Assembly: GCA_024752435.1 (NCBI GenBank)
Contig: CP103027.1
Coordinates: 1,364,001 to 1,428,000 of the forward strand
Reading direction: 5' to 3'
Length of the DNA stretch: 64,000 nucleotides
Source: Allantophomopsis cytisporea
Taxonomy: Eukaryota; Ascomycota; Leotiomycetes; Phacidiales; Phacidiaceae
Positions 12,481-24,238 of the stretch are shown here, in pieces. A program made the position numbers and the translations under genes. The notes beneath the pieces are model-generated. The model was not told where the DNA came from. It did no database searches and saw only the letters and a program-made list of their open reading frames with translations. Position 1 is the first letter of the stretch. Every line of letters begins with the position of its first letter.

Positions 12481-13374
12481 GATTCCAAAGAAAGTAAGTA
12501 TTTCGAAGTAGAATGTACCTTGTCATGACACCAAATCAGTGACAATTCTACGGAATTTCTGGCTCTACGTCGTAATGTTTAGAGCTTACTCTAAGTTCAT
12601 AGTCACCATAGTAGGAGGGGATTGTCTTTCGACGCTGTTATCACCAAAGGAGCATAAACTCGATTCAATGTCAAATGCTTGGAAAACCCGAGAATCTGTA
12701 TTGCGTATTTAGTCTATTGTAATTGCCAACGATTGTACAATAGTGTAATCATTCGCGACACTTTATCGTCGTCTATGTTTGTTTTGAATACCCAATACTG
12801 TGACTGTGTAGACTACTACATTTCAAACTCTCAACCATCAAAGAAATTACAACATCGAAGTTTAGACTTCTTTAATGATGCAGGTTATGAGTCTATCACT
12901 CCTTAGTACATAACTACACGTCATAATCATGTCAGGGGCGAATGTAGTAGATTCAGCCGCTGTAGTAGTATGCAGATATTTAATTATTTTCCAGTAATCA
13001 TGCTTGGGTATTGCCCTTTGGCCACATTCAATGCAAACTATGTATGCAAAAACGGAGACTTTGTGATTTAAGTGAGAAGCAGCCTGCTACCTCGTACGAA
13101 AGTGCTAATGTAGCGTCCTTGTAGAAACAAATCCATCTTTGCATTCCATAAAAATTCTCCTAATGTTGTGTGTATAGTTCAAACGATCTTCGCGTTAATG
13201 TTCCACCAATATATTCGCCTCCACAAAATCTCGAAACTTGCCTGCCGAACCATTTGTTACCTAACTTCCCAGCCCTTTGATACATTGTGAGAAACATCCG
13301 AAATAAAAACAATGAGTATCTACCACCAAGAATGGTCGGTGTAGTGGTTTGTGATCCTCGAAGATTTTCCTGCA

Positions 13375-14546
13375 TCAAGTGAACCAACTTCCAAAAGTTC
13401 CGCGTTTAAGATCGTCAGGAGTGAAGCTTGGAAGCCCATGGTGGGATGTGAGTAGAGGTGAAGTGCTGCGACGGAAGCCGGTGGTATCTGTTGGTCGCAT
13501 CGTGTTCATTTGTGATGGTGATATTTCGCGGGCTTCAGGCGTTGCTGGTGCACTCTGGGTGTGGTACTGATGTAGGAGGGGTGGGTATGGAGACTGATAA
13601 TGTGTATTGGAAGCTCGCATGGGCAATTCTGTGCTGTTAGAAGTATTGTGGCTTGAGGTAAATGAGTATGAATGTTGAGGTGCGAGGGCAGTCATTTGCG
13701 AAGAGATCTGTGGAGAGGCTTGAGCATCATGTGTCACTGATTTATCTGATCTTTTTGGACTCGATACTACCGATGACAGCTGTGATAGTGGTGGTGAGGC
13801 CGTGCTGCTCCGATCACTGTGCAATGAAAAGTCTGTCCGAGGAGAGGTCCATATGAGATCTGGTACTGGTCCTGATGATATAGGTGGTGGAGGAGGAGGC
13901 ATCGGGCTATGAACGAACTGTGAAGAACTGTCGCTCGAGTAAGATGACATCTCATCTCCTGTTGGCAGAGATAGTCGATGGCGGTCTTGTGTAGCCCATA
14001 TTTGCTCTCGGGATTTCCAGCATTCGATCCACTTGGGATCCTGGTGAAATGTCGTTACAGTGTGCTCGGAACTTTTGCACAAAGGAAATGCCAGACCCCC
14101 CGATCTGTACCATGCATTGTGAACGAAATTTATGCACTTCTGTATCAGGTTCTCTTTCTGTTGTGCGTCGAGGACTCCCAGGTGAACTTTGGAAAATTTG
14201 TCAACAAAAGCAGTGATCTCGTCCCGATGTTTTTTTGTGTAGACCATATGCTCGTGCTGGAAACGTATGAACTTCCGTTTGAAGAACATGGGCAATTGTA
14301 CGCGTCTTATGGCCTTGAAGAATGTCAGTATTGGCTCGATTCAGCAAGAAAGGTATGCCTTACGACTCCCTCTCTTCCGTTCAAAAGGTATGTAACGTCA
14401 ACATCAGAGAGCTCTCCATCGTCCTTTGGGTTCAAACTTTCAATGTGGGCGAAGATTTCTTGAATTTGAACATCATAATCTGTTGATTGAGAGTCTTGAC
14501 AAAGCAATACTGAGAGTTGTTGTGGACTCGATGACTGTTGGTTCAT
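13375..14546 (-). CDS. Uncharacterised protein A, two exons, Ser/Pro-rich C-terminal half
   Basis: Exon 1 is 14546-14364, then a 50-bp intron (GTAAGG, branch CTGAC, acceptor CAAG; 14363-14314), then exon 2 14313-13375. The start at 14546 is the first ATG (MNQQSSSPQQLSV). The N-terminal half is globular, with a basic helical stretch (FFKRKFIRFQHEH) and a segment with conserved-looking aromatics, DPKWIECWKSREQIWATQ. The C-terminal half is Ser/Pro/Thr-rich, with a run of seven prolines in PMPPPPPPPIS-like context, and probably disordered. I do not recognise a family. The Trp-rich segment resembles one in the gene at 17440-19619 (CPEFDQAWRAKQSDWQ). The exact C-terminus is uncertain because a further short exon downstream cannot be excluded. 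Confidence 0.6.
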
Positions 14547-15582
14547 TTTTTCTTTTCGCAATATGAAGATTGACTGTTGACGGTATGTGTTTGACGCGAA
14601 GAAAATTCTGTCAACATCCAGGTTCCGGATTGATGAAGCAACGCCCCAACTAGGGAATGAGATAGAAATAGGATTAAGCGTAGTGAGTCTGTTTAGAGGT
14701 ATTGGGGCAATCAATGGAGATGGCAATATGTGTGTGGGCTTGTAGTAATGGTTCGAGGTCGTCGGTGTCAACTGCCTCACTGATCTGCCAGCTCTACACC
14801 AGGTAATTACATCAAGTCACGGGCCGCGTTATCGAGAACATTGTAAGCCATAGAGAATGGCTTGATTTCCTTGTATTGCTCTAAGAAACAGATTGTTTAA
14901 TTTATTTGAGCATTGCATATAACGTATCAATTCTGGTTAGCTTCCGTTCTATGAAAGTTTATCTACATAAACTCTTGCAAGCTGAAGTACAATTCTTAAT
15001 GATAGGAACAAGAACGAGTATGAATGGGTGGGAGGAGTTCCATTGTCCATGTACCGTTTTGCAGATATCACCTACATTAAGCACAAACCTCAACATTGAC
15101 TTGATACCCACTATATATCAAGGTTTGCTTCTATGACAAGGAAGAATCTTTCACTGACCCTTTCAAGTTACCGTAAGATAAGTGCTATGTAGTTAATAGG
15201 TTGAGAAAACAGTCATTGCGGAAATCATATGCAAGTAACGTGTAATATGATATTTCCTTGCCCCATGTAGCTGAGCCACCAACAAGCGATCAGTTGCACC
15301 ATCAGGCATTCTTCAAACCCATGTCATCTGTTGGAAAGACGAGAAGAGCGCTTTTTAAAGCAGCATCCGCATTCTCAGATGTACGTAGAGACTTTGGTCG
15401 AGCTGTACGTAGCCGATAGTATCGGACGGGACAAGTGCCACTTGAGGTCAGAATGCCTTGTGAATTAAGAAGAACGTGGTCATTTATTATTGCACCAAGT
15501 TTTAAGTATCTCAATTTGAGAATATCATGAAATTAAAAAAAGGAACTATGGTTGTGAGCTCATAACAGAGGCTGCTTCGTAA
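14547..15582. other. Intergenic, 1.0 kb
   Basis: No gene supported. The interval carries the promoter of the minus-strand gene ending upstream at 14546 and the 3' region of the minus-strand gene at 15583-16329. The open frame upstream of 14546 (to 14780) has no conserved features and is taken as 5' UTR. Confidence 0.5.
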
Positions 15583-16329
15583 CTACAACAGAGAAAGATG
15601 AATTTTCAATCGCGTTGGCCCACACTTGCCGAGTGACTTCTGTTCCTTGAGTTCTTCCAACGTTTCTTGCAGATCCAAAAGAGACTCTGGGTTGGATCTC
15701 TCTACGATTGGATTCCTAAGATGATCTGCCAAATGTCTTTCCTTGAAGGTGAACTGGAAACGATCAATGTTTTGATGCAGGCGCAACTCGTCTGATATTG
15801 CTCTACAGAAAGCTTCCATAGAATCAAATTGCAATTTGTGATCATAAAAATATTGAAGCTTGGGCTCATCCTCCTGGCTCAAGTACCAAATCTTGGTTGT
15901 TACTGTTTGGGGATGGGCAGGCGTTGGCGTTGCTTGCAATGAAGGCATTGGTGATGTGACTACTGGAGGCACTGTATGAGGCCGAGATGTGTTTGCAAAA
16001 GTGTGAGAGTCTTCAATCGCGCTCGCCAAAGCATTTGAAGACGTTGCTGTCTCATTGCTCTTGGGAGAGTCTGATCTCACGACTTTCTGGGTTACTGAGG
16101 TGGATGATGGTGCTCTCGAAGAGGTACTTGGAGGACGTGACACCAGTTCTTGAATTCTGGGTGATGATGGACCACTACCATCAACTTTCCTCTTCTTCGA
16201 CGCCTGTGTGTCTATGGGGTCTCTCTCGATACCAATGGATGATGATAGTTGGCTTTTGGGGCTGTTGAATGGTGGTCTCGAACTTCCCGTTCGCCTATAT
16301 CTTATCAGCTTTGTGAACCTGGACATCAT
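15583..16329 (-). CDS. Uncharacterised protein B with a C-terminal globular domain
   Basis: Single exon, 248 residues, start at 16329 (two adjacent Met codons). The first half is Ser/Pro/Thr-rich and basic, with a possible nuclear signal (KKRKVDGSG), and is likely disordered. The second half is a compact domain beginning TTKIWYLSQEDEPKLQYFYD, with alternating hydrophobic residues (FCRAISDEL, RFQFTF) and ending in a Leu/Glu-rich helix. A similar pattern ends the protein at 17440-19619 (VRLYILKHCG ... FFDWLAQQYDV ... RLDFRL). I do not know the family. It is a nuclear protein candidate only. It is transcribed divergently from the 17440 gene. Confidence 0.6.
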   Translation of the reverse strand: MMSRFTKLIRYRRTGSSRPPFNSPKSQLSSSIGIERDPIDTQASKKRKVDGSGPSSPRIQELVSRPPSTSSRAPSSTSVTQKVVRSDSPKSNETATSSNALASAIEDSHTFANTSRPHTVPPVVTSPMPSLQATPTPAHPQTVTTKIWYLSQEDEPKLQYFYDHKLQFDSMEAFCRAISDELRLHQNIDRFQFTFKERHLADHLRNPIVERSNPESLLDLQETLEELKEQKSLGKCGPTRLKIHLSLL

Positions 16330-17439
16330 TCTGAAGGTTTATTACTTCGCTGTACGAGGCCCTGAGGACTGTTTTTCCACACTATGCTGGTTTATTGGAT
16401 CAGCAGTCATGCTTGCGATAGGAACCGTCGACATTTCCTGCTCGACATTAGAAGGCACTGTCTACAAGGAAGTCCCACCACATACCTGGACGATTTGATC
16501 CTCAACCCATGGGCCATGATATTTTGTGTGGGAGGAACTCGCCATGTTAAGGTATTGAGGAGAGTTCTTGTCAAAGGTGTTCACGTTGATCAGAGGTGAT
16601 CAGAGGACTTCGGGCATATTGCTAGAAAATGGGGACTACGAACTACCTTTATTCTCAGCGAAGAGCAGTTTTCAGGCAGTGATGTTGGGTTTCAAGATTT
16701 TGTCACTCGCTTTGGGGTTGATAGAGCGGCGGGATGATTTGATTCGTTTCATCTGCCTTTTTACCCATGTAGGTAGGTAGGTAGAGAGTCGCGGCGATTG
16801 TCTGCTTTCCCCGTCAATGAAAGTGGTATTCCGCGCTTCCCCGGATTAGTTCCCGCAGGTGAAACATATGGCGTTTTACAAAAGAAATGGTCAACGGCAA
16901 TTTTTTTTTTTCGAAGTATGCCTTGCCTCGCTGTGAAGAGTATTGCTGCGGATGTCGGTGTGGGTGTTATTGTCGGAAAGAAATATTGGTTGTGGATCCG
17001 ATGTTAGAAATACATAGCGCATTTGGGAGTTATTATTCGACGCTCAACTCACATAGATAGAGAGAGCTGCATACAGCCCCACTTACACGCCTGTCTTCTA
17101 ATGTCACATTGCATACATACCTGGCTATAAGATAGATGCTATTCCCTTATAAATGAATTCCATGGACTGAGCAGGCGGCAGTGTCTCTTTCCGAGAAACC
17201 TAGATGATCCAATAACTGCTGTGGTTGCCTACCCCTGCCTCTTTGCATTTGCTGTACATTTTAGACCAGACGTTCTGTAATTCTCCCAATATTTACTTGA
17301 GTGAAAAGCCCAAGTCAGTGAAGCAGCTCCACATTTGGTTTACATATTCTAAGAGGCCCTAGGCTCCCTGATAAATACTTTTTACCTTAAGTCTTTTCTC
17401 ATCCTCTATGTCGACGGTTATCTTCCAATATCCAACACT
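16330..17439. promoter_or_regulatory. Divergent intergenic region, 1.1 kb
   Basis: This region lies between the starts of genes 15583-16329 (minus) and 17440-19619 (plus), so it should hold both promoters. It contains a GTAGGTAGGTAG repeat near 16770 and a T-run near 16903-16912. No coding sequence was supported. Confidence 0.45.
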
Positions 17440-19619
17440 ATGACCGATCCTGCATACTCATTTGACCCTCAGACAGGCGCCATAATTGGCAATCGTCTGA
17501 GTACTTTCATTGTGAATGAAGGAATCACTACTAAGGATACACTTCGTTCACTTGTAGAGGCACTTCGCCATAAAAAAAACATGTACTTGCGCAACACCAA
17601 AGGACGTCTGGATCGCTTTGACTCCGATGAAACCCGTGCATTTTCAGAGAGAGCATACCGTGATCTCGATGAAAAGGCTTACTTCCGCCCGCTTGATACT
17701 GTTCCTGAAGAAAGGTATAAGTGAAGAGATACATTACGATTGATCATCTTGCTAATTGTCGATTAGCATCGTGAAGGGTATTGCACGAATAGTCGTCAGT
17801 ATGACTAACAGGAAAACATGCCATCATCAAGTAAGTACTTTGGTTACCGACCTACATCTATAAAGCAATTAACAATTATAGGTTCGTGTGAAGCGCGCCT
17901 TATCACGCAAAAGAAAGTCGACATACAAAGCAAAACTCTTGGCCTTCAGGCGACACCGAACTCCTTCTACAATTCCAATTCCAATTCCAATTCCAACGCC
18001 TCATATAGACAATGGGGAAGGTGAAGACCGGGCTATCTCGAATCCAGAGAATCTGTATACTCTTCCAAGCTTGATCGATAGTGTTGCTCCATCTATGACT
18101 CAAGACCTGAACGTTGAAGAGTTTAGACGTCAGGTCATAGAGCTTCTTCGAGTGGTATGGACCCAAAGATCCATTGTATCCTAGATTCTTGGACAATCCT
18201 AACAATTTATAGAATATGCGATGGAAATTGTGGCCAGAGTGTGTCATTATGCGCTTTATATTGTGTAATGATCTGTATCAGTCGCATTCGGTGGATGCTA
18301 TGGCTCATCTGGTCAATACCTTCAAGATTCTCGGGGGCTTTGCCGGCAAAAAGTCCCTAACATTGAGCGAGGAGGGAGCACTGAAAACAAAAATGGCCAA
18401 AAGGATTGCAAATACTCGCCACAAACTTCTCAGGAGCTCTCTTATTGTTGAAGTCGAAGGATCAAATCCAGTACGTTACCGCAAATGCCCCGAGTTTGAC
18501 CAAGCGTGGCGGGCCAAGCAGTCGGATTGGCAGAGCAACGGCCTTCCTGTCCCAGGCCTTGAGACAATACAGATCATCGATGTCTCATCGACAGAGGCGC
18601 CAATCAATAACAATCGCTCTGTTAAGCGGCGCAAGGCAGACAGCTCTTCGAAAAAAAGCACGGGGACACAGAAAGCAAGAGCTGAACAGCGACGTCACGG
18701 TTTGGTGAGACATCAAACTTCAAGCCATCTCCTTGGAGCAAAATCGCTTCGTCCGCGCAAGGAACCAGTCAACTATGGGCCACACCATTATGACTTTGAC
18801 CTCTCTGAATACAGCCATGAGGACTCTTCTAACGCAGAAGACGGTGTTCATAATGAAGAAGGCAGTGACTCTGCATCTCCTCAGCGCCAAAATGAGACCC
18901 ACACAACAGGCTCCGCTGCCAATCGCTCAGGCCCAAATCCTCTCGCTGTGACTTCCGAAGACGATTGCATTCTGATAGAAAGACCAAGGTATATTATACA
19001 TCTCAAGATGCCATCTCGGTCTGCAGTATCTGGACCAGATGTGCTGACTTCAAGTTCTTGTAGTGAAGCAATACCTGGCCAGGAACAAACAAGGAACATA
19101 TCTTCCACACAACAATCAGATACGCAAAGACTTGAGACATCCTCGGCAACATTTCATACGCATGAGATGGAATCTTTTGGCAGTATAGAAAGTGGGACTC
19201 TTAATGTATCCGCGAACAATTCCCCTAGAGGAGGACTCGAAGAGCATAGAGCATTATCCACTCTCAGGGAGATCTCAGGATCTCCGGAGCAAGAAGACGG
19301 GAATGTTCGACTTTACATCTTAAAACATTGTGGTGAACGGGGGTGGAGAGAGCTGCCCTTACATCACGCTTCTGTACTCAATTGTCGTGCGTCTGAGTTT
19401 TTCGATTGGCTTGCGCAGCAATACGATGTCAAGAAAAGCTCGCGCCTAGACTTCCGGCTGCCAGATGTAAAGCCCATTCTCAGCCTAACGGGACTGCAGT
19501 GGTTTGAAGAGCTCAGGTTCTCGAATTTGAAGTACCACATTAAGACTAATTATGATGAATTTGTCAGAATTCATGGCAACGATAGGGAATTCAGGGTTGC
19601 AATGAGAATTCATGAGTAG
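17440..19619 (+). CDS. Uncharacterised protein C, four exons, 672 residues
   Basis: Exons 17440-17714, 17767-17830, 17882-18154 and 18213-19619 total 2019 nt in phase. The N-terminal half has Arg/Lys-rich segments (VKRALSRKRKSTYKAKLLAF) and a hydrophobic/Trp segment (NMRWKLWPECVIMRFIL). A central segment, CPEFDQAWRAKQSDWQ, is followed by a likely nuclear signal (KRRKADSSSKK) and a long Ser/Glu-rich linker. A final domain of about 95 residues begins VRLYILKHCG. A PIPIPIPIP stretch is encoded by four perfect ATTCCA repeats at 17972-17995. No named family was recognised. Parts resemble proteins A (13375-14546) and B (15583-16329), suggesting a small local family. Nuclear location and protein-protein contact are inference. 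Confidence 0.65.
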
Positions 19620-19900
19620 ACGATTTTCTTTTTGGGAACAAGTAAAAATAGTAGGGATCTACTCGTAAAAAAAAATATCGAAGTAGAGCAGTCTTGGATG
19701 AATGAAAGTATCTTTATATCTTATAAGAACCTAAATAAAAGAGAGTCGTGGCTAATATTACATTCGTAATGGTACTAAAGCGTGAGGTTGTGACAAGTAA
19801 GCTTCACCGCTTGCGAATGTAAGCGATAGACAGAATTGGTGTTCGATAGCATAGCTGTAACACTTGTAAAGGCCCAATCACATCCTACTCTGTGTTTACT

Positions 19901-20490
19901 CTAATACTCCTTCCAGCTTTTCCTTCCTCTCTCTTACTATTGATTATTGGTTGTCTTCTCGATTCTTCTTCTTATATAGTAACTGCATATCCCTATAGTT
20001 TTTAGCCTATCTATACGAATGTTACTTTACCTGCCGCTCGCTATTCTAGTCGCTAGACTTCCGTATCCTATTATCTCAATTAGCTAGAGATCTATCTACT
20101 TACTCTTAATCCTACTGTTTGTCGCTTTACAACCCTGATCCTTCTTAGAGCCAGTAATCAGCGTTTTCAAACATACTATCTTTTTATATTTTTGAAAACT
20201 ACTGGGTCAGTAAGTATAAGTTTTGAAGATCTATACTCAATATATAGTCTAGTTTTATAATAGGCAATAAAAGGCTTATATACTAGCTCTCTTAACTCTA
20301 TAGTGCTTTGGTTTACTATCTCTCTATCCTCTAATACTAATAAACGTAAGATCATAGCCTTTCTTCTTTGGGATTAAGCTGTCTTTCTTATCTCTCTCTT
20401 ATACCGATCCTTAGTAATTTACTAGTAGCTACTACATGTTTTGAAGTTAATAGCAAAGCGTACTTGAACTTACGATACTACTAGATGTCC
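19901..20490. repeat. AT-rich island, probable RIP-mutated relic
   Basis: This stretch has T/A-rich composition with dense TA steps and CTCTTA/TCTATAG-type runs, and no open frame. It begins about 280 bp after the end of gene C. It is probably a decayed transposon fragment; class not identifiable. Confidence 0.5.
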
Positions 20491-22226
20491 CCTGGTGTGT
20501 TTGTCGCCTCTACTTTTACCAAGAAAGTCGCTATTTTCAACTATACAGGAGTCAACCAAATATCATAGAGGCCTTCAAATGGTCTCTCTCTTCGGATTTA
20601 CAGGAGTCTTTGAACATTCCGTGTTTTCCTCAGAGCCTTGGAAGTTCTCATTGCTTAACTATCGCAATTGGATTTTCAGCTTTCTCAAATTCTCGTTTGT
20701 CAAAAGTACCATCTCACATCGTATCTAGTAACTATTTGATATCATACCACTGTGACATGATGTCTATACAAATCGATGGTGCGAAAAGAAAGGACGTGTT
20801 CGAAGGCCATGGAATACAAGCTTACTGTTGATATAAGCCTCATTTGATCCCTATCGCTGAACAAGGACTGATTGTCAATATGGCGTTATTCGGTACTTCT
20901 GAAGGTCAATGGATCTCGCTGGTTCAGGGCTCATCTCTTCACATGCGCTCTACGGGCCCACTGCTTCATAGGCGGACCACCGCTAAATGTGCCCGCTAAA
21001 GAATCTAGCCCATGGTGTCCTCTTCCAGACCTCACGTACGTACTTCCCCATACTCTCTCATCGTGTCTCTGACTTCACCAATATGAATATCAGTCCTTCT
21101 GGGACGTGATTCATTGACAACTCTTCTGTTTCTATCCTCGAATACTTTGGTAACTTCAATAGCTCCCACGTTGGAATCGAGCGATCATTATCGCCCCATC
21201 ACAGTGCTGGATAAGTCAACACTGGGGCCCAAGGAACCCCGTTAAATCGGGCGTGAAGACTTCTCTGATACAATGGGATGATTTACGAAAGTGCGCCCAA
21301 CTACTTATCTGATCTACTCAGCAACATTATGGTACTGCGAAGCTTCCGGACAACTTCAAATTCTCTCATCACGTTGGTCGATCGGTCGGTCGGACGGTCG
21401 GTCGGTCGCAGATCTGTGTGAGATACGATGTATGATCAATATACACCGCACATATGCATATGTACAGCGGTCAACTATTGCTTACGAAAATCATTTTCCA
21501 ACCAACAGATAAATGCCAGCTCTCGTGTCTGCTCGGCAAGCTACACTGCATGATGTCGATGAAATAAGAAAACCAGCCACGCCATCCAAATAATAGCCAT
21601 TCGGAAGCATCAGCCTCCTCCAGCAGGTGGTTTCGACTTACTACGCACTTACAAGGATGGATCGCCCTTCCCGTGCAGTTACGCGTCCTTTCATTCCCCG
21701 CCCATAATAAGCATTCTGACTTTATTATGTTGAATCTCTATCAGCCAATCTATTGGTAGTTTCGGAGCATTACACACTTCAACACTGTTTTCTCTCTAGT
21801 TTAGTGAGCGATCCTATACAGTATGGGTTGGTTGCGGAATGTGGAGAAATCATGCTTGAAATCACTGGTTTCTGAGCGACACCAAAGTTTCTTCAGTGAA
21901 ATCTGATATGCAGATGCACCAGGAACCATCGCTCGACAGAGCAGCTCCTATCAATATTCCCAAAGTATTTGGTGGTATGCAGTCTGTCATCTAGCATCCT
22001 GTAAGGGCTTCTCACTTCCTCTATTATTTAGTCTCTTTCCTCCCAGTTATCTCATCAGTTTTGTTCTTTTCTTTCGAATTTTTGCACCTCTCCTTCTTGA
22101 AATTCATTATCTATATTTATGCCCTCTATATAAGGAACTCGTAACACTGCATATATCAGCACTGCAAGGCTAAGTTCCAAATAGAGGCTGGAGACCAAGT
22201 TCTTTAGAAATCCAAGTAGGACGAAT
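20491..22226. other. Intergenic, 1.7 kb, with a CGGT repeat
   Basis: No gene recognised. A short tandem repeat of CGGT/CGGA units (GGTCGGTCGGACGGTCGGTC-like) lies at about 21378-21412. The right end upstream of 22227 should hold the promoter of the aspartic protease; a pyrimidine-rich stretch is seen at about 22010-22090. Confidence 0.5.
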
Positions 22227-23980
22227 ATGACTGTCTCATCAGTAGCGTTGATACTTCCCACGCTGTTACTTGGCACTTTAGTCTCTGCAGATGTCGTCGC
22301 CATTGATATTCGAAAAGAGCCACCGACTACCGAACATTTGAGAAGACGGGACTTGACAAGGAGAGCGGCTGTTAACGAAGCTCTATGTAAGCTATCTCAA
22401 CAACACAGCCTTGCCAAGGCATTATCAAATGGGGCATCTAATATCAAATACAGATAACAATGCCACGGGTGGCATGTATATGGCAAACATTACTGTCGGA
22501 ACGCCACCGCAAGATATTGCTCTCATCCTTGACACTGGTAGCAGTGACACTTGGTTGTTATCTTCGCAAGCAGATATTTGTGAGAGCGCAGAGGATCAAG
22601 AGACTGGAAATGGGTGCATTGGAGGCACATTTGACTTAAGTTCCTCATCAACAGTGGAAGTCATTGGCCAAAATGGATTTCAGATCCAATATGAAGATTC
22701 GACTGGTTCATTCGGAGACTGGATAACGGACGACTTTTCAATAAATGGCGCGGAGGTGAAAAGTTTACAAATGGGACTGGCATATAGTTCCACATGTAAG
22801 TGCTGCCAACATAGTCTCGCCAAGTGATACTGATAGTCGGCAGCAAGCGCGGGTGTCATGGGCTTAGGTTATGATGCAAATGAAGTGACAAATGGATATT
22901 ATCCAAATTTTATTGATGAGATGGTGGCACAGGGGGTGATTCCTGTGAAAGCCTACAGTCTTTATCTAAATGACTTACAATCTAATGTGTGTCTGTCTCC
23001 CCATAGCGTAATCTTACATCACTAATAGCAAATAGACCGGCTCCATATTATTTGGAGGCATCGACACCAAAAAATATACCGGCGGTCTCACGTCTGTCCC
23101 GATGCAAAGCACATCAGGCACAGGTCAAATATCGACATTCTCCATCGCATTGACCGGTGTTGGAATATCCGAAGAAGACGGAAACAACACAACTGTGACA
23201 GATAGCAGTTTCGCCGAGGCCGTCCTACTCGACAGCGGCACAACGTTAACATACCTTCCAGATTCATTAGCCACGAAAATCTTCACCCACTTTGGGGCCG
23301 TCGATGCATCAGCGACCTATGGCAACGTATATGTGAATTGCGACTTACGCACCAAGGTGCCACACATGACCGTGAACTATCGCTTTGGCACGTCCGGGCC
23401 GGAGATCAAAGTGCCCATTTCGGAACTCATCTTCGACCTCAAAGGCGTGTACGGGAGTGGAACGGTAAGCGGCGGCTCTGCAGTCTCTCAACTGCAGCCA
23501 TTCGCACGCACATGTGCCTTCGGTATACAGCCTGCTGGGACCGGCTCAAACCTCCTCGGAGACACATTCCTACGATCCGCGTACGTTGTTTACGATCTGA
23601 AGAACAACCAGATAGCCCTCGCACAGACGGATTTCAATTCTACTGGGACTAATGTGGTCGAATTGAGCGCAGATGAGAAGGGCGTCGCCTATGTTAGTGG
23701 TATCGTGAATCCAAGCGCGGCTTCTGCAACGAATGTCACCGCAACTGCAACCGGTGCACAGCTTCTTGGAAAGACGAGCGCTGCAAGTACGATGAAAGCA
23801 ACGAGTACAACAGTGAATCCTGAAGGGGCTAGCAGAACAGGGTCATTGGCTGCGGCCATGAAGACAAGTAAGGGCGCTGCTCTTGGACCTATAGTGCCCC
23901 GGGTTGACGGATATGCAATATGCGTGCTGTTGCTTGCTATGGCATCTATGATCGGTGGGGGAATTGGATTCATGTTGTAA
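22227..23980 (+). CDS. GPI-anchored aspartic protease (yapsin / secreted pepsin-like)
   Basis: Four exons, 22227-22386, 22454-22795, 22844-22986 and 23036-23980, total 1590 nt (529 residues), all joins in phase. Signal peptide: MTVSSVALILPTLLLGTLVSA. A propeptide with dibasic sites (LRRRDLTRR) suits Kex2-type processing. The two catalytic aspartates are in LILDTGSSDTW (Asp80) and LLDSGTTLTY (Asp281), and the flap region QIQYEDSTGSFGDW is present. After the protease domain comes a Ser/Thr/Ala-rich stalk and a hydrophobic C-terminus (AICVLLLAMASMIGGGIGFML), as expected for a GPI signal. It is an A1-family endopeptidase probably held at the plasma membrane or wall, like yapsins and OpsB. Reading only the longest open frames would miss the DTGS-to-flap link. 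Confidence 0.92.
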
Positions 23981-24238
23981 CATATTATGATTTATGAGAT
24001 ATGATTAACGAGTGGTGGCATGACTCGATCAAGATGGTCTTGTCAATAACTAAAAGGACAACTAGTCAAATCAATATTATTTAATTCGCATTTCAAATCG
24101 TTTCAGAGCGTTATCTCATACTTGTTGGCAACAAACTGTTAATTGAATCTTGAGTTTCTGGCATGAATTTCCATATTACGCTAAGCTACTGTTGATACCC
24201 TCTTCGCCCCATGTTTTTAGAGGAAAGAAATCAAGCCC
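23981..24238. terminator. Convergent 3' region
   Basis: This 258-bp interval lies between the stops of the aspartic protease (plus) and the RBM5-like gene (minus). It is AT-rich and has no coding potential, so it should hold both polyadenylation regions. Confidence 0.5.

Noticed and set aside
13160..13387. 75-codon minus-strand frame just downstream of protein A as an extra exon
   Set aside because: No good donor/acceptor pair was found that joins it in phase; left as a possibility only.
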